Assembly (NCBI RefSeq): GCF_032854445.1
Contig: NC_088299.1
Location: forward strand, 11,399,608 to 11,463,607
Direction: 5' to 3'
Origin: Liolophura sinensis
Taxonomy: Eukaryota; Mollusca; Polyplacophora; Chitonida; Chitonidae
DNA: 64,000 nt
Shown here: piece by piece, positions 12,077 to 24,727 of the stretch
Layout: every line of letters starts with the position of its first letter
Position numbering within the stretch: the stretch's first letter is position 1
Position numbers and translations under genes: made by a program
The notes under the pieces: generated by a model
The model's input: the letters and a program-made list of their open reading frames with translations, nothing else
The model's database searches: none
What the model was told of the DNA's origin: nothing

Positions 12077-12312
12077 TATTGAAAGGCTGTGACGATTGAA
12101 CCACTGTCTAATGCTCTCGTGGCCTTTGAGGGGAACACGCGGTTGTGTGTCTCTAAGGAGAAAAGTTTGTGTGTCTACAGAATAAATGTTTGTTTATTGA
12201 AAGGTTGTGAAGATTAAAGCACTGTCTAATGCTCTCGTGGCTTTTGTGGGACGCATGCAAATGTGTGACTATAAAGTGGAGAAATTTGTGTGTCTGGAGA
12301 ATAAATGTTTGT
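12077..12312 (+). repeat. Tandem duplication, 118-bp unit, 2 copies
   Basis: TATTGAAAGG starts at 12077 and again at 12195. Both copies share CACTGTCTAATGCTCTCGTG and the end AATAAATGTTTGTT. The copies differ at roughly one base in six, so the duplication is not recent. Confidence 0.9.
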
Positions 12313-13118
12313 TCAGTTCAAAACAAGAAGATACATTAGTCAGCGAAAAAGCGGTTCACAATGGACTAAACAAATGGTGTTGGACATTCTCAAAATGTTG
12401 GTGATATATAGGTATATGGGAAATCAAAGCGGAGAGTGAAATAAATCATCAATCATAAATAACTGATACTTTTTCAAGGTCACTAGCCAACGGAAGGTGG
12501 TTTACAACATTCAGCCTCATCTGGCAAAAGCTCATAACTTACATTGCGTAAACGATTTATTCCTCCAGGCTGGAGAAAATCCCCATGAAATTTATAATCT
12601 GATATATGACTTGGCACACAACTGTTATATTAAGGCTAGTTTTGGTACCTATGAAGATGTTATCAGTTATAAACGCGTTCTGACAGAGCAATTCTTTTGG
12701 TGCGCAAGCTTGGAACCCAGGCCACTCTTCACTCTTATGAACAAGTCTCGCGCACAACCCTAAAAGATTCTTCGATTCGAGACAATAAAAGAACCCTTAT
12801 CGGTTCCAACCAGAAATTTTTCGATATGAGTTGATTAAGGGACTATTGAAAGTGTTGTTTATTCTACCCAATAACCATTTAGGAAGGGTGTATGCTGCAT
12901 TTCTACCGTTACTGACCATTTCAGTTTGTTTTAATGAAACATATTTTTTACTCCAGAGAACAATGATAATGTCTGTAGAATCACTCATGACCCGCCAATT
13001 CTATCATTTGTCCTACAGTTTTGTTTTATACATAAGGTTAAAAGCCTTTAGAGAAGAGCATGTTCCTGGTATGGATGTCTTGATCATGCGAATTAAGGAC
13101 AACAGTCAGTTTGTTTGA
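12313..13118. other. Unannotated DNA
   Basis: An open frame at 12497-12763 (+) contains a natural-looking stretch, CVNDLFLQAGENPHEIYNLI, but has no ATG at its start and no recognised family. It is treated as unsupported. Other frames on both strands overlap. Confidence 0.35.
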
Positions 13119-13231
13119 ACCTACGGATGGTCGTGAGCTTCGAACCCGGCTTCTTCCTATCACAATGCTAGCCGCCGTGGTATAAGTGAAATATTCTTCA
13201 GTACTGCGTAAAACACCAATTAAATAAATAC
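13119..13231 (+). mobile_element. SINE-A, 3' half
   Basis: It runs from ACCTACGGATGGTCGTGAG through CACAATGCTAGCCGCC and TAAGTGAAATATTCTTC to CGTAAAACACCAATTAAATA. The tRNA-like head is absent. Confidence 0.85.
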
Positions 13232-13454
13232 ATTTGTGTTTCAGTGACCAGTTCGAATTCTACATCTGATGATGTGTCCATCAATCAAAAATAAGGGCTC
13301 TTAAACCATGACGAACGCTCTTTTGTTTCACGCGATACAGCTATGGTTCATAGGGAACCCTCCCTATTCACAGAGAGCATTTCAACATACGTCTACTTTT
13401 CTAATATAGTGCAATTCACAGTACTGCTTTTTTTTTCTTGCCTTTTTTCCCCCG

Positions 13455-13662
13455 GGTCCTCCGTAGCCGAGGTGGTTAGCATGCCAGCATGGAGTAATGA
13501 TCCTGGAGCCCCTTACCAACGCGGTGGCTGTGAGTTCAATTCCAGCCCATAAGGGCTTCTTCTGCGGCCGCGGGAAGGTCTGCGGATGGTCGTGGGTTTT
13601 CCCAAGCTCTATCTGGTTTCCTCCCATGTAAGCGAAATATCCTTGAGTGCGGCTTAAGCCAT
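13455..13662 (+). mobile_element. SINE-A, nearly complete
   Basis: The head GGTCCTCCGTAGCCGAGGTG and a B-box-like GAGTTCAATTCCAGCCC are followed by GGAAGGTCTGCGGATGGTCG. The 3' part TCCTTGAGTGCGGCTTAAG lacks the usual tail. It sits next to another SINE-A piece 220 bp upstream. Confidence 0.85.
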
Positions 13663-14699
13663 GGTGATCTTTTTGTACCATATTTCAAGATCACATTTTC
13701 CTTAAAGTGTTCTTTCTTCATATAAAGAATCCAGTCCCTTCCTTTCCACATGAAATACTTTCATATTAATGATATAGAAAGTAACTGTAAATTACATCTT
13801 TGCATTGCATGCATTAGTAATGACTGCGTGTTATAACTGCCTTCTTAAATTTGTAATACTTCATAATCCTGCGGGAGGTAAGTCAGAAAGATTAGAGAGA
13901 AAAAACGCCTGAGCGTCCTGATTATGTAAAGCATTGCAATATCCCTGTGTTAATCCCACTTAATCCTCCTCTGATATGGCGATTGTGATCCTTAAAAACT
14001 GCTATATCCCTGAGCAAAAATCAGGACGCCTGCTTTTTGAATAGGGAAGTTTTGACATGGCTTCATTCAATAATATATGCTGGAGGGCCCATGTTAATGC
14101 GTTTTATATTGACCAAGTGCATAAAGCTTGGATATCCAATAAATAGCAACAGCTGAATCAGGCTTTTATTCTTATGTTTTATCATGTTAATAAAATTGGA
14201 GTGCCTTTTCAATGCAGGAAGCTGACAAATACTGGATGATGGGACATTAATTACCAAATCACAACAGTTTCAAAAATACCATTAAATGGAGGTTGGGTAC
14301 AATAGTTCACTGTCATTTAGCGATTAAAAGACCATCAAACCACAAGACATTTTATTCACGGGCTCTTTGTGTTAAAAGTTCAGGTGACCTTTACCTGTGC
14401 TGGCTGGCTCTCTTCCTCTTTGAAAGAAAATACACAGTAAAACTAAAATTGTCCAATTCTGTGTATTTACCACATACTATAGTGTACCAGACAAACTACT
14501 GCACATTTCAAGTGTAGTCTATCGCTCATCACAAAACTAGCACCATTCTAAACAGTGTGTTTACCATGAATTAACGCGTTGTTGCTGCAGAATCCACACG
14601 ATACTGTGCAGCCATTGTTTGCGTCGAAAATGACATTGTCCTACAATACTGGGCCTCCATTCATCAAGCTTGGTAATTTTTCGCGTAAATCATGTTGAT
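13663..14699. other. Unannotated DNA, possible regulatory motifs
   Basis: No gene was seen. Two TTAATCC motifs lie 10 bp apart at about 13950-13966, the core recognised by K50 homeodomains of the Otx/Gsc/Pitx type in animals. A repeat-end-like string GGGCCTCCATTCATCAAG is near 14650. Function is unproven. Confidence 0.25.
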
Positions 14700-14800
14700 A
14701 AATTTTATTTATTTGGTCAGTGTTTAGCGTAGTACTCAAGCGTTTCCCATTTATACCGCCGCGGCTAGTTTTGTCTGTAGAGGAAACATGACCACCCGGA
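14700..14800 (-). mobile_element. Degenerate SINE-A fragment
   Basis: ATTTATTTGGTCAGTG is followed by TAGTACTCAAGCG and TTATACCGCCGCGGC, an old diverged version of the SINE-A 3' end on the minus strand. Confidence 0.6.
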
Positions 14801-16150
14801 AATCACCCTTCACTGTACCTTACAACCCACTTGGCTTGAAACCCTGTCAGATAAGCGACTTCTAGATTCGAGCTTACGATTTTATCGCTGAGGGACAGAT
14901 ATATATTGAGTTCTGAACTACGGTTTGTTTAACAGTACAATGCTTTATAGGAAAGTGCCCAACGATGGCGTAAAACGTTTCACCCTAGAAAAGCTCATTT
15001 TCGGGAATGCTGACTAGAAAATTGAGCGACCTTTTTTTCTGCTTTTTAAAACGTTCTTCCCCATGAGTAACTACCAGATATGACTATTCTGTTTTAAGGT
15101 TCTACCAGAAAGTATCGCCACGGCTGGGAACGGTTCACTACCATCATTTGATAGTTCTGATGTCTTTTGTCAATCTTCATCGTCAAACCAAATGAGCAGT
15201 AATTAATAAATGATCCCTCTAGCCAGAAAATTAGAGGCGTGCGTGCGGATCATCAATTTCGGGTTGCTCTGCATGATCCAACATCCAAACACGTGCCTAT
15301 ATATACTGGGATGCTTGATTTGGCTACTGTACGCAGACAACCACTCTCTTCCGCTCTGATAAAATGAGCTCAACTTAATGGTCGTGTTTGCTCAATACGC
15401 GTTGTATCTGATTATTATCAGTGTTATCATGGTTTTTAAAAAACCAACAGTTATCGTCCAGGCCTGACGAACCACCGTGCTGACAGAGAGTATATTCTTT
15501 ATATAATTTATCACGGCGTGCACAGCTTGAACCCATACCGTTTTGATTATTTTAGATTTTATTTTACCCTTTATTTGGCTAGCATCTATCATTAATTTCT
15601 GCTCTCTTCTTTCCCCGTGAGACGACTTTTTAGTTGATATAATCCTGAGTATGGCATGTAACGCTAATGAATCACATGAATATTTCATCAGCTCCTCTTT
15701 GCAAAAACGCCAATCTTGAACACGCCACAAAAATTTAGCTCACCAGCTAAAGAATTTATCCTAATATTTCTGATGGAGAGTAATTTTGCTGAGTATTTTC
15801 TGGGACATTAGTGCGAACGTCTGATATAACGGTAAATCTAGTAAAAGCTATTAACTTGTCAATCACAAAGTCGCGTTCTATTTTAATATCCTTCATTTGC
15901 ATACTGTGAGATAACAGCGTGCAAATATTACAGACGACATGCATCATTTGTCAGACATAAAAAGGTGTTTGCGTTCGAGATATCCATGATTCATTTCTAG
16001 ATAAAAGGATAAGATATTATTTGGCGAGCTGGTTTAATAAAGTACCCTGTATACACGATGTTATGTTCAATAACTTAAGATATTAATAGACGGCCTTATG
16101 GGATAGTGGAAAAATTTATTCTGTTATGAACGCCGGATTTTGAAGCAGGA
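14801..16150. other. Unannotated DNA
   Basis: No gene, RNA or repeat could be supported. The minus-strand frame at 15392-15730 has no recognisable domain. Confidence 0.4.
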
Positions 16151-16314
16151 TCTGCACGTTCGAAACCCTGGCGCTCTGCAATTGGAGCTACAAGTAAATT
16201 ACTGCAGACTGGTGCATGTATGATCGCAGAATTCTGCACATTCGAAACCCTGGCGCTCTGGAATTGGAGCTACAAGTAAATTACTGCAGACTGCTGCATG
16301 TATGATCGCAGAAT
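16151..16314 (+). repeat. Tandem duplication, 82-bp unit, 2 copies
   Basis: TCTGCACGTTCGAAACCC starts at 16151 and TCTGCACATTCGAAACCC at 16233. Both copies end GCATGTATGATCGCAGAATT. Only about three differences are visible, so the duplication is young. Confidence 0.95.
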
Positions 16315-18252
16315 TGCAACTCTCATTACTGTTTTTCATAAATTCTACATGTACCTCGTTAGCTCCAATCTGCTTTCATTTCAATTTTAATTTGCATTCC
16401 AAATGATTCTTATATTGTGAATGAAGCAGAATGAAAGTTAGTGCAGCTGAAGAGAATCATCGGCCGCTATTAGAAAAAAGTTTCCTTTCATTGGTAGTTG
16501 TCATACTCCAGAAACTTTTATATTTACGATGATTTTAGGTGAGATGGACGAAGAAAACCCAGTGCCTGACGTAAACCATGCATGATTTATTCAGCGTGAT
16601 TTAGCGTGACGTAAAAATGTGCATGCCATTATGGTTAGGAATCGTGTACCTTATACCTAATACAAGAAATAGGCTTTTGTAATTATCCTGGCATGGTCGC
16701 ATCACAGAGCTGAATGCCAGCAATGTTTATTCTGAGCTTGAACACAACTTGTTAATCGTGCTATAGGTCATGTTACAAACCGACCAAAACGACACAGTCG
16801 AGTATAGTAATAAGCTAGTGTATATCAACTTCAACTACTGATTTATGTGGATTATTATTACGAAAAAAAACATCTAGTACAGTAATTGGCTGGCCATATG
16901 TATTTATAAATTAATAAGTATACTTCGCCTTACAACCAAGTTAATTGAAAACCGGATATGTTGGCGTATGCCATGCTGTAATTATATTTCGCTACATATA
17001 TAAATATATGTTGACAAGTGGTATAGGTGACTCGTACATTTACCAATGGCATGCTCTTTACTTGGCACAAGTTCATGTCCTGCCGACGGCGAAGGTCGAC
17101 ACACAGATGTTATACGATGCGCCAAGTGTTCGCTGTAATTCACTGTTGTTAGGCATACGCTGCGCATGTGAAGGGGAGTTTTTCCTGCTGTTGCCACTTT
17201 GCTTGCCAAACCGCTCAATCAACCTATAAAACGTACTGAAATGAAAAGTCGGCCTGAAAACCAGCTGTTATTGTTGTAAAGGACTACGATAATTCCCCAA
17301 AACAAGATGAGATTAAATGTAGACATTGAGGAAATCTAAAGTGCCGCCATGCGTATCAATTTTAACCAATCAGATGCCAGTTATCTCCATAATGCGAGAA
17401 CGCAGTCGTTTCCTTTTACGTCACCCAAACCTTATTTTGTCTTTTAACCATATGTGGGTGGGGTACACTTGACACGACATAGTGTTTCCGGTAGCCTCGT
17501 GGTGATTTCAGATTCCAAATTGATTTACAGAGTTACCAAGCACGGCAAACCATGGTCTGTGGTCGTTCATCTATCGTCCTGAATACCTCTGGTTATACTC
17601 GTTGTTGTACGTGATGAAAACCCCTAATCGTAATGGTTGTTCGAGTTTTGGTCTCAATTGTGATAAATTCCATTACACCTGCATAAAAACAGCGTCTGCA
17701 TCTAACCATACAAATCAGGTAGTTCGCAGATGTTTACAAATGCATTGTACTTCTGCCAATGTACACTTGACCTGACATTAATGAGCATATGTTATTGGAA
17801 TCACATCTGTGGAATTTGTTAGCAGTGATCTTTAATATCTGTTTGGGTTACCCCGGGAAATTAATCTAAGCGCTAAAGATGTTTACGAACTACTTCTATG
17901 AAGAATGCCGCCGACAGCTGCGTGTAACCGATACCCGTATTCCAGCATAGAGAGAACAACATACAATCTATACTTCGGTGTAGGGAAGACAGTAAAACTT
18001 GTCGGTCCAAAGGTCCATTATTTATTATCCAAGGCTTGCCCTGTAGTGCGGCATCCGATGATAGCTCGAGGCACACAGTCTGTTTACTCTCCTTTGCTTG
18101 TCAGCCTTCTGAGGTTTCACTTTACCCGTAGATACACACTTCACTTTTGTTTTACACAGACAATACACTTGTTATTTGGTTTTGGAAAAGCTGCAGACAT
18201 TATCATTCTTTCAGCCTAGGGCCATTGTGATTTCAACTTTGTTCGGGCGACT

Positions 18253-18255
<3 letters not shown>
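16315..18255. other. Unannotated DNA
   Basis: No gene or repeat copy was recognised. Several overlapping short open frames near 16945-17229 and 17873-18219 occur on both strands and look random. Confidence 0.4.

Positions 18256-18321
<66 letters not shown>
18256..18321. repeat. (AT)33 microsatellite
   Basis: An uninterrupted AT dinucleotide run of 66 bp. It yields a meaningless IYIYIY open frame. The length is likely polymorphic. Confidence 0.97.
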
Positions 18322-18324
<3 letters not shown>

Positions 18325-19654
18325 GTATCAAGAGGATACCCTATACTGGAGGGAATTGCGACAGACAGGAGACAAGTAAGATTTGCTTCCTTCCCGTACC
18401 GTAAGTCGTGGAGCCGTTAGCGGGTGTCTGTCCAGGACTGAGGACCCCTGCTGAGCTAAATCACCGAGCTAAATCGTAAATAATTGTCTTTAGCCAAGTC
18501 GATAATGTGTCCAGATCAAGGGCATGAGACACTTCATCCTTTAGCACGATCAAGTCGTCGTTCACATACTAACGAGCTGTTGATGAGAAACCAACTGGCA
18601 ACAAGCTCGCCACATTGCTACTATCACTCTGTTAAACTTTTAGGACGAAACCAAGGCTGGCGTCTCTCCTATGCGCAAAATTGCCCCTTTTGTGTCGTGA
18701 TCTTTCGTGCGTCTGCCCATGAGTAAGATGGTCTTTGATTATATGTTATCGAATTTATCTCCAGTGGGCGTTAAAATCAGCACTGGGAAATATTTTACAG
18801 GTTTTGACTGTAGATTGTGAATTGTTTCCTCGATGAAATCAGAGTTGATTGAAATCAGTTTTATCAACCCTAATTAATGCAACTAACTCATACCTTTTCA
18901 GTTATTCTCAGCATTGGCCTAAAATGCGCCATCGGAAATGTGTCTCCGCAGATGAAGGACAGAGGATCGAGATGTAAAATAGACATTCGTGCACCAGCCG
19001 TCAACCAACCTGGACTTTCCAAGTCAATGATCGCATGGTTAATTCTCAGAAAAACGTTGATCACAGTCCACGAAAACACTAAGGAGTTAGGGCGGAATCA
19101 TGTAAAGAGAAACAGCCCATGTATAGTTTCAATGATGATGGAAAGAAGTCTTGAGTAAAATCCGTATGCAAATAGTGTGCTATGACCCTTCCAGGCCCCA
19201 TGCACGCTCGTCTGGGTTTTCTCTTACAGTCGATTTGCTCTCCAGCTGATAAAAGTTTCCTTCTGATCTAAGATCTTACCTTATAAACACCTATTGACAC
19301 AAATCTTTCTCCAACGAAAAGTTTTTCACTTTGGTACTTTGGTTAGGATTGTACAAGAAGGAAAATCAAATCATTGTCTGTCTTGCGAATTACTCAATTG
19401 CTTTCATTCCATTATATTTGCCTATTGTTTGCGATTAGCTGATTTTAGTTTTATCTGTTGACATGATTGAATTTACAGGTGTGTATTTTCCAAGATAGTT
19501 TCGTCCCAGACTATTTTCAAACCAATGATTCACGTTAAGCGATCAAAAATGTATTCAACCAGCCAATGAGAGACAGAGAGATTTGTGGAACTGCTTGTCG
19601 CAACTCGTAACCGTTCCTTCCCCTGGTTGGTTGGGATTCTTTTTAATTTTAATG
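18322..19654. other. Unannotated DNA
   Basis: No supportable feature. Open frames at 18484-18726 and 18877-19158 show no recognisable domain or start context. Confidence 0.4.
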
Positions 19655-19775
19655 TGGTACTTTATTTATTTATTTTCTTTTTTATCTATCTACTTATTTG
19701 GTTGGTATTTTAAGCCGTATTCAAGAATATTTCACTTATATAAACAACGACCTACATTGTGGTGGAAGGAAATCT
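19655..19775 (-). mobile_element. SINE-A fragment
   Basis: The tail complement ATTTATTTATTTTC leads into TATTTTAAGCCGTATTCAAG, ATTTCACTTATA and GTGGTGGAAGGAAA. It is a diverged 3' end on the minus strand. Confidence 0.7.
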
Positions 19776-21247
19776 TTTATAACTGAAGGTTATCCTGAAG
19801 CTAAGGGCTTTATATACACCGTGTTGAATAACATCGCCATGTTGGATATGCATGAATACATGTAATCAAAGCGCGACTGACATATGTAAACCGGTTACAT
19901 TTATACGCCAAGGGTATGTTTCTTGCACGTCTTTCTGGTATCTATGAAACCTGTTCATTGCTTTTCTGTACATGAAGCCGTCCTAAATAGCTACTCTATT
20001 TACTTTCTTATTCCTTACGTGTTAAACATTGTCAAACAAGACCATTAGAAATTGGTCTTGCGATTATTGAACTGGAACGTTCATTATGGTTGACGATTGG
20101 TGTACGAATGTCTGTTACGACGACTAGATTGATGAGCAAATTGGCGGGCCGAGTCTACCTGTCTTGATCAATACTTATAATTACGATGATGAAATAATTC
20201 ATCCATTGATTCTTCACTGGCCTGCAGGCTTATTGAGTCCGTACCATAACCAGTGGATATCGGTTTGGGTAGTCTGCTCCTCTGTAGTTAAGGAAGTCAG
20301 CCAGTCCGTTGCGTGCTATCATCGCTTCACCCTGTAGGTTACAATACAATGTTAATTTCATTTTGTGGCGAGTTGTATCACACCTTTTGTTTGTGTGTGT
20401 GGATTTGTAGGTTATGTTTTCATAGAGCAGTTATGTGTCAAAGCATGGAAGTTGCCTCGTTTGTAATTTAGATGCCGTCCTCATGAGAAATGTAGTTGTT
20501 TGAATGAGAACTGCCCTCTCTGGGTTTTTCACGTAAAATATTGGGTTCTTTCATTTTAAAATTCAGAACATGTACTAGAACGGTGCATCGAACGAAATGA
20601 TACAGAGAGCCTCGTTTCAAGTGTAGCAAATCGGAAGCCTAATGGTGGACCAGTGGTATGGCAGCAGTGTTCAACTAGCCTCAGACCTCTATTAATTTTC
20701 CATAAGGGACAATGTTAACGTCTAGTGCTGTAACTCAGTCCCAAACATTCCGTGGCGAAAAAGCTTTGTTACACACCTGGCCCCGCCTGTGAGAAAACAG
20801 CGATAAAAACCTTGACGTAGGTTGACCGTCAAAATCTGGACCTTTCTGTCCCAGAAGCTGGGAGGAGTGCCTGGCAACGCGAAGGGGACATCATTCGCAG
20901 CCTCATCACCACCTGTCGACTTGTGTCCTCTCGACGAGAATTTCAAACGTTCATCATTAAAACTCACACCTACCCAAAGTTTAGATAATTTCCATCATTT
21001 TGATACCGAGCACGCTCCCATAAAAATGGCAGACTGGCCAAAAATACACAGAATTACATTCATAAGTGAATCGGAAAATCAGAAGTGATAATAGGATAAT
21101 GATTCCGACTTCACCACCTCTCCAGACAGCACAAACAGAACGCTCTGTCAAGTTTCCCTCCGCACTCGCTGTTCTGGCAATCCGGTACGTCTCGAACTTT
21201 GAAACAAACGCGCCCGTTGTTCCCACCGCAGCTCATTGCCCACATAT
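19776..21247. other. Unannotated DNA with a low-copy repeat
   Basis: About 20055-20115 (TCTTGCGATTATTGAACTGG) pairs with the diverged copy at 11341-11410. About 20800-21250 is slightly GC-richer with overlapping frames on both strands and no recognised protein. Confidence 0.4.
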
Positions 21248-21260
21248 CTCGTTTGTTCAG

Positions 21261-21583
21261 ACCGCTTCGGGAGCGGTAGATCCAGGGTCAGTCCTGGGTT
21301 GAGTCACACCTAACATCTTAAAAGAGGAAGTTGCAGCTTCCTCATTTGGCGATCAGCATGAAGTGGGTACTGCATCGACTAGTTGACCCGTATCAGTATA
21401 ATGTCTCGGGCGGCTTACTTGCCTTCGGTAAGGCGTCTCAGTGAAGCAGCACTAGATAAAAGAGCGGTGGAAATCCGTCCTTCAACACAGAGGCACATCA
21501 CATGTACTCTAAGGATTCTTTCGTCGTCATATGACTGAAAAATTGTTAAGTACGACGTTTAACCCCAAGAACCCACTCACTCA
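21261..21583 (+). mobile_element. Complete SINE-B (CACT-tailed) with 13-bp target-site duplication
   Basis: The element is flanked by CTCGTTTGTTCAG at 21248-21260 and 21584-21596. It starts ACCGCTTCGGGAGCGGTAG and contains AAGAGGAAGTTGCAGCTTCC, GTTGACCCGTATCAGTATAA and AACACAGAGGCACATCAC. It ends TACGACGTTTAACCCCAAG plus a CACT tail. At 323 bp with precise duplications it is a retroposed SINE. I associate this type with molluscan V-SINE-like families such as RUDI, but that name is from memory and needs a database match. Confidence 0.93.
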
Positions 21584-21729
21584 CTCGTTTGTTCAGCTGC
21601 GGGTTTAAGTTTGCTAAGTGCATACAGGTACTTGCTTGGAACTTTCCTCTGGACACTCCGTTTTCTCCCGCCATAAACTTGATCGCCTTCGCAGAATGTG
21701 CCAATGTACATTTAAGTTAGTTTTTTTGT

Positions 21730-21878
21730 ACATATTTATTTGGTTGGCATTTTACGCCTTACTCAAGGATGTTTAATTTATATGACGGCGTTCAGCATTA
21801 TGGTGGGAGAAGACCGGGCAGCGAGAAGGGGAAATACACGTCCATCCGCAGGATTCTGAAAGACCTCCCCACTTGCTA
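21730..21878 (-). mobile_element. SINE-A, head-truncated
   Basis: TATTTATTTGGTTGGCATTT, CGCCTTACTCAAGG and CAGCATTATGGTGGGAG are followed by GAAAGACCTCCCCACTTG. The tRNA-like head is missing. Confidence 0.85.
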
Positions 21879-22296
21879 ATGCAGAGTACCATAAACGGTA
21901 TCAGTAACAACGTTTCAAGGGCTGTCGATGCCAAGTATCTGTTAGAAAAAAAACCCACCTGACTGCGTGCATTTAATGACCAACGCAGATGTGACAAATG
22001 GCTTTCCGCGGATTGCCCGGTGCTTGACCTCAAACCGACCGTTATGATGAGAAAATTGCTGTATTTACACGAATGTCTTGCGACACTCAATTTGCATAGC
22101 TTTCGATGTTGTTTATCACTTTCCACAAACTCAGCCATGGAGAGTTCATCTAGTTCTTACTGTGACAATTTACGATAGCCTCGATTGTCTGCGTATACAG
22201 TGGTTTTGGCCTAATATATGGAAAGCCATGCTAGTTATCATCTCATCCTCATTATGGTGCAGCCTGATCAATGTGTTTTCATCATCCCTTCAAGTC
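21879..22296. other. Unannotated DNA
   Basis: Nothing recognisable was seen between the SINE fragment and the minisatellite. Confidence 0.4.
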
Positions 22297-22642
22297 TGGT
22301 AACAGTTTATGGTAAAAACAAGTCATTACACAAGTACATGGTAACATATCTTGTAACAACTTGTGGTAAAGACAAGTCATTACACCAGGACATGGTTACA
22401 CGTCTGGTAACAATTTGTGGTAAAGACAAGTCATTACACCAGTACATGGGAACATATCTAGTAACAACTTGAGATAAAGCCAAGTCACTACACACGTACA
22501 TGGTTACATATCTTGTAACAATTTGTGGTAAAGACAATTCATGACACAAGTACATGGTTACAGGTCTTGTAAAAATTTGTGGTAAAGACAATTCATTACA
22601 CAAGTACATGGTTACGTATCTTGTAACGATGTGTGGCAATGT
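22297..22642. repeat. Minisatellite, 54-bp unit, about 6.4 copies
   Basis: Units start with AACAATTTGTGGTAAAGACA at 22301, 22355, 22409, 22463, 22517, 22571 and partly 22625. Because 54 is divisible by 3 the array is open on both strands, giving an 18-residue repeat such as QIVTRYVTMYLCNDLSLP on the minus strand. With no flanking exon signals this is best read as non-coding. Confidence 0.95.
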
Positions 22643-22995
22643 GGTATTAAAAGGTTACTATATTATTTCAAACAACACGCATCTACCAACGTATGCGTAT
22701 GTTTACTTTCAAGTCCATATTAATGTATTTAACACTGTTTTTCTTTATGTTTTATTCCATTTATGTTTAATGGGTGGAGGTAACCGGGGTGCCCGTCATA
22801 AACTACATTGGGCAAGACGGTGACGAATTTTCCCACACGTGACATAGAAATGTGCACATCATGTTGGTGAACGTCTTCAGTGAACGTTTGGCGACTGCTT
22901 TTTGCCATGATGGTCTCACAAGACTCTACAAATACTCTTTCCAAGGCAGGCGTTGAACTCGCACTTCTTGTGTCCTAGCGACCATGTGCAAACTG
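22643..22995. other. Unannotated DNA with a tRNA-like scrap
   Basis: The segment around 22935-22980 (TTCCAAGGCAGGCGTTGAAC) resembles the T-arm region of the tRNA-like element at 30365-30445 on the minus strand. Nothing else was recognised. Confidence 0.35.
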
Positions 22996-23073
22996 ACAGC
23001 GACCGCTTTGGTCAGAGGCTGTTGGGTCATTGCGCCGTGCTGGCGCACTAAACTGTTCGGCCACGGAAGCCTT
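22996..23073 (-). mobile_element. SINE-A head only
   Basis: The minus-strand tRNA-like part: CAGCGACCGCTTTGGTCAGA, GGGTCATTGCGCCGTGCTGG and TCGGCCACGGAAGCC. The body is absent, so this is an internal or deleted copy. Confidence 0.75.
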
Positions 23074-24727
23074 TCCACTTAATTGTAAATTTATCTAAAT
23101 ATGTGATGCCACATTTGATTGGAAAGGTGATTTACCAAATTTCATACTTGGATTAGATACATAGTATTATTTTTGCATGCATATACATTTAAGCGACATT
23201 GTGAATAATATAAAAAAAAACTGTAGACCTGGAAACAACATGGGGCTTCATTTTAGTTTTCTCTGAAGAAACTGTCTTCAGGATTTGCTTTCCATTCTGA
23301 CAAAATTTTGGACTAAAAAAAAGAACTTTTTGATCAATATGTCGGATTGAACAATTGCCCTTTCTAGAACACCTTTAAAATCCTATTCTTTTTATTTTTG
23401 TTTGACAATCATAAAAGTCTAAGAATGTTATAAATACAAATGAACAGATTTTTTAACTTGCCAGAAGCATTAATGCAAAGTTTTTGTGTAGAGTTCTGTC
23501 TTGTTGTGTGTAAGTTCTTGATGTAATTCGATTCAATGTGACTGTAGCTGTGGGAAATAGATCTGCCACAAGGCGCATCATTCAAAGGCGTATTAAGATC
23601 TATCCACGTGGGACGTCTCCACTCTCTATACAATGTCCATATGTACCGTTCTTGAAAGACTTAAATCATCAGCACTACCGAACAAATGTCACCGATCATT
23701 ATCAAGGCCCAGGATCACGAAGCTGTCTTAGACTCAAGCCAGTCTTAACTTGTGTTATATTTTTAGATCATATATTTGAACTTTAATAGATGGTGGCCGT
23801 AAAACGCGTGTGTGTTGCTTTTCTGTGTGCTGCCATTTCGCTTGATCTTTTCTGCTTGAAACTTGCATGAACAAACTTTGGTGAAATACTTGGATATAAT
23901 GCAATGCGTGTCTAGGCAGCTGCGAGACAGAAAGCAATTTTATCGTAGTTTAGGCTTAAATTGACAATTTCTTGTCGTCCCTACCCTTTCCTTCATCAAA
24001 CAGCATTTGCTTCATTTTTCTATATGTGTATGTTTGAACAACTGTTAAAAAACAATATGTGTGCGCTGGTCACGTGGGTCTTCTGGAACTGTACGAGAGT
24101 GTTAATATAATATAGATCTCCCTTTTTATTTTGAGCACATGTGCTTTCAAAGTATTTCAACTGATTGCATGTCATTCATATCGTCTTGCTTAGATAATAA
24201 ATCTAAAACGTATTTGTTCACATTTTAGTGTAAAACTTGACGTCAGCTGAAACTTGTCTTGAAATCACATGTTTTCTGAATGATAAGTTAGCATGTGTTA
24301 GCAAACATATAACGAAGTATGTATTTTTAATTCCGCCTTCTGGTTATGGCTGTTAACACTTGTTCTTGTTAAGCAACCAGTTAACAAGTCTGCAAATTGG
24401 TTGTATAATCTCCATTTCAAAACACTCAGCCATAAGGTCACAGCGGTGTCTCAGTCATGTGACAGTTCGGTACATTTAGTGCGCGCTTGTTGCAAAATTG
24501 GACACGGTGGCTTTTCGGACCCTCGGTACTCAGAGGCATACGGTCAATATGACATACATTGACACTGGCTTGAACTTTCGGTTGCCTGGAATGGAGTAGA
24601 TAGTATCGTCGAGTGCTGGATAAAGTATTTACATGTAACAGGTCTTCCGGGGGTCGTATACCATGACCTGGTCATGTATACAAGAGGTTAGACGAAAAGC
24701 TCGTCTAAAGGCGTTTCCATGACTGAA
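23074..24727. other. Mostly unannotated; half of a foldback element
   Basis: About 23703-23756 (GGCCCAGGATCACGAAGCTG, then CTTAGACTCAAGCCAGTC) resembles one end of the foldback type seen at 34233-34468. A perfect TGACGTCA is at 24238-24245. No gene was recognised. Confidence 0.4.

Noticed and set aside
12497-12763. 88-codon plus-strand frame as an exon
   Set aside because: It starts at GTG, is overlapped by an open minus-strand frame, and has no family match or convincing splice sites.
18176-18379. Protein with an IYIYIY repeat
   Set aside because: It is a direct translation of the (AT)33 microsatellite.
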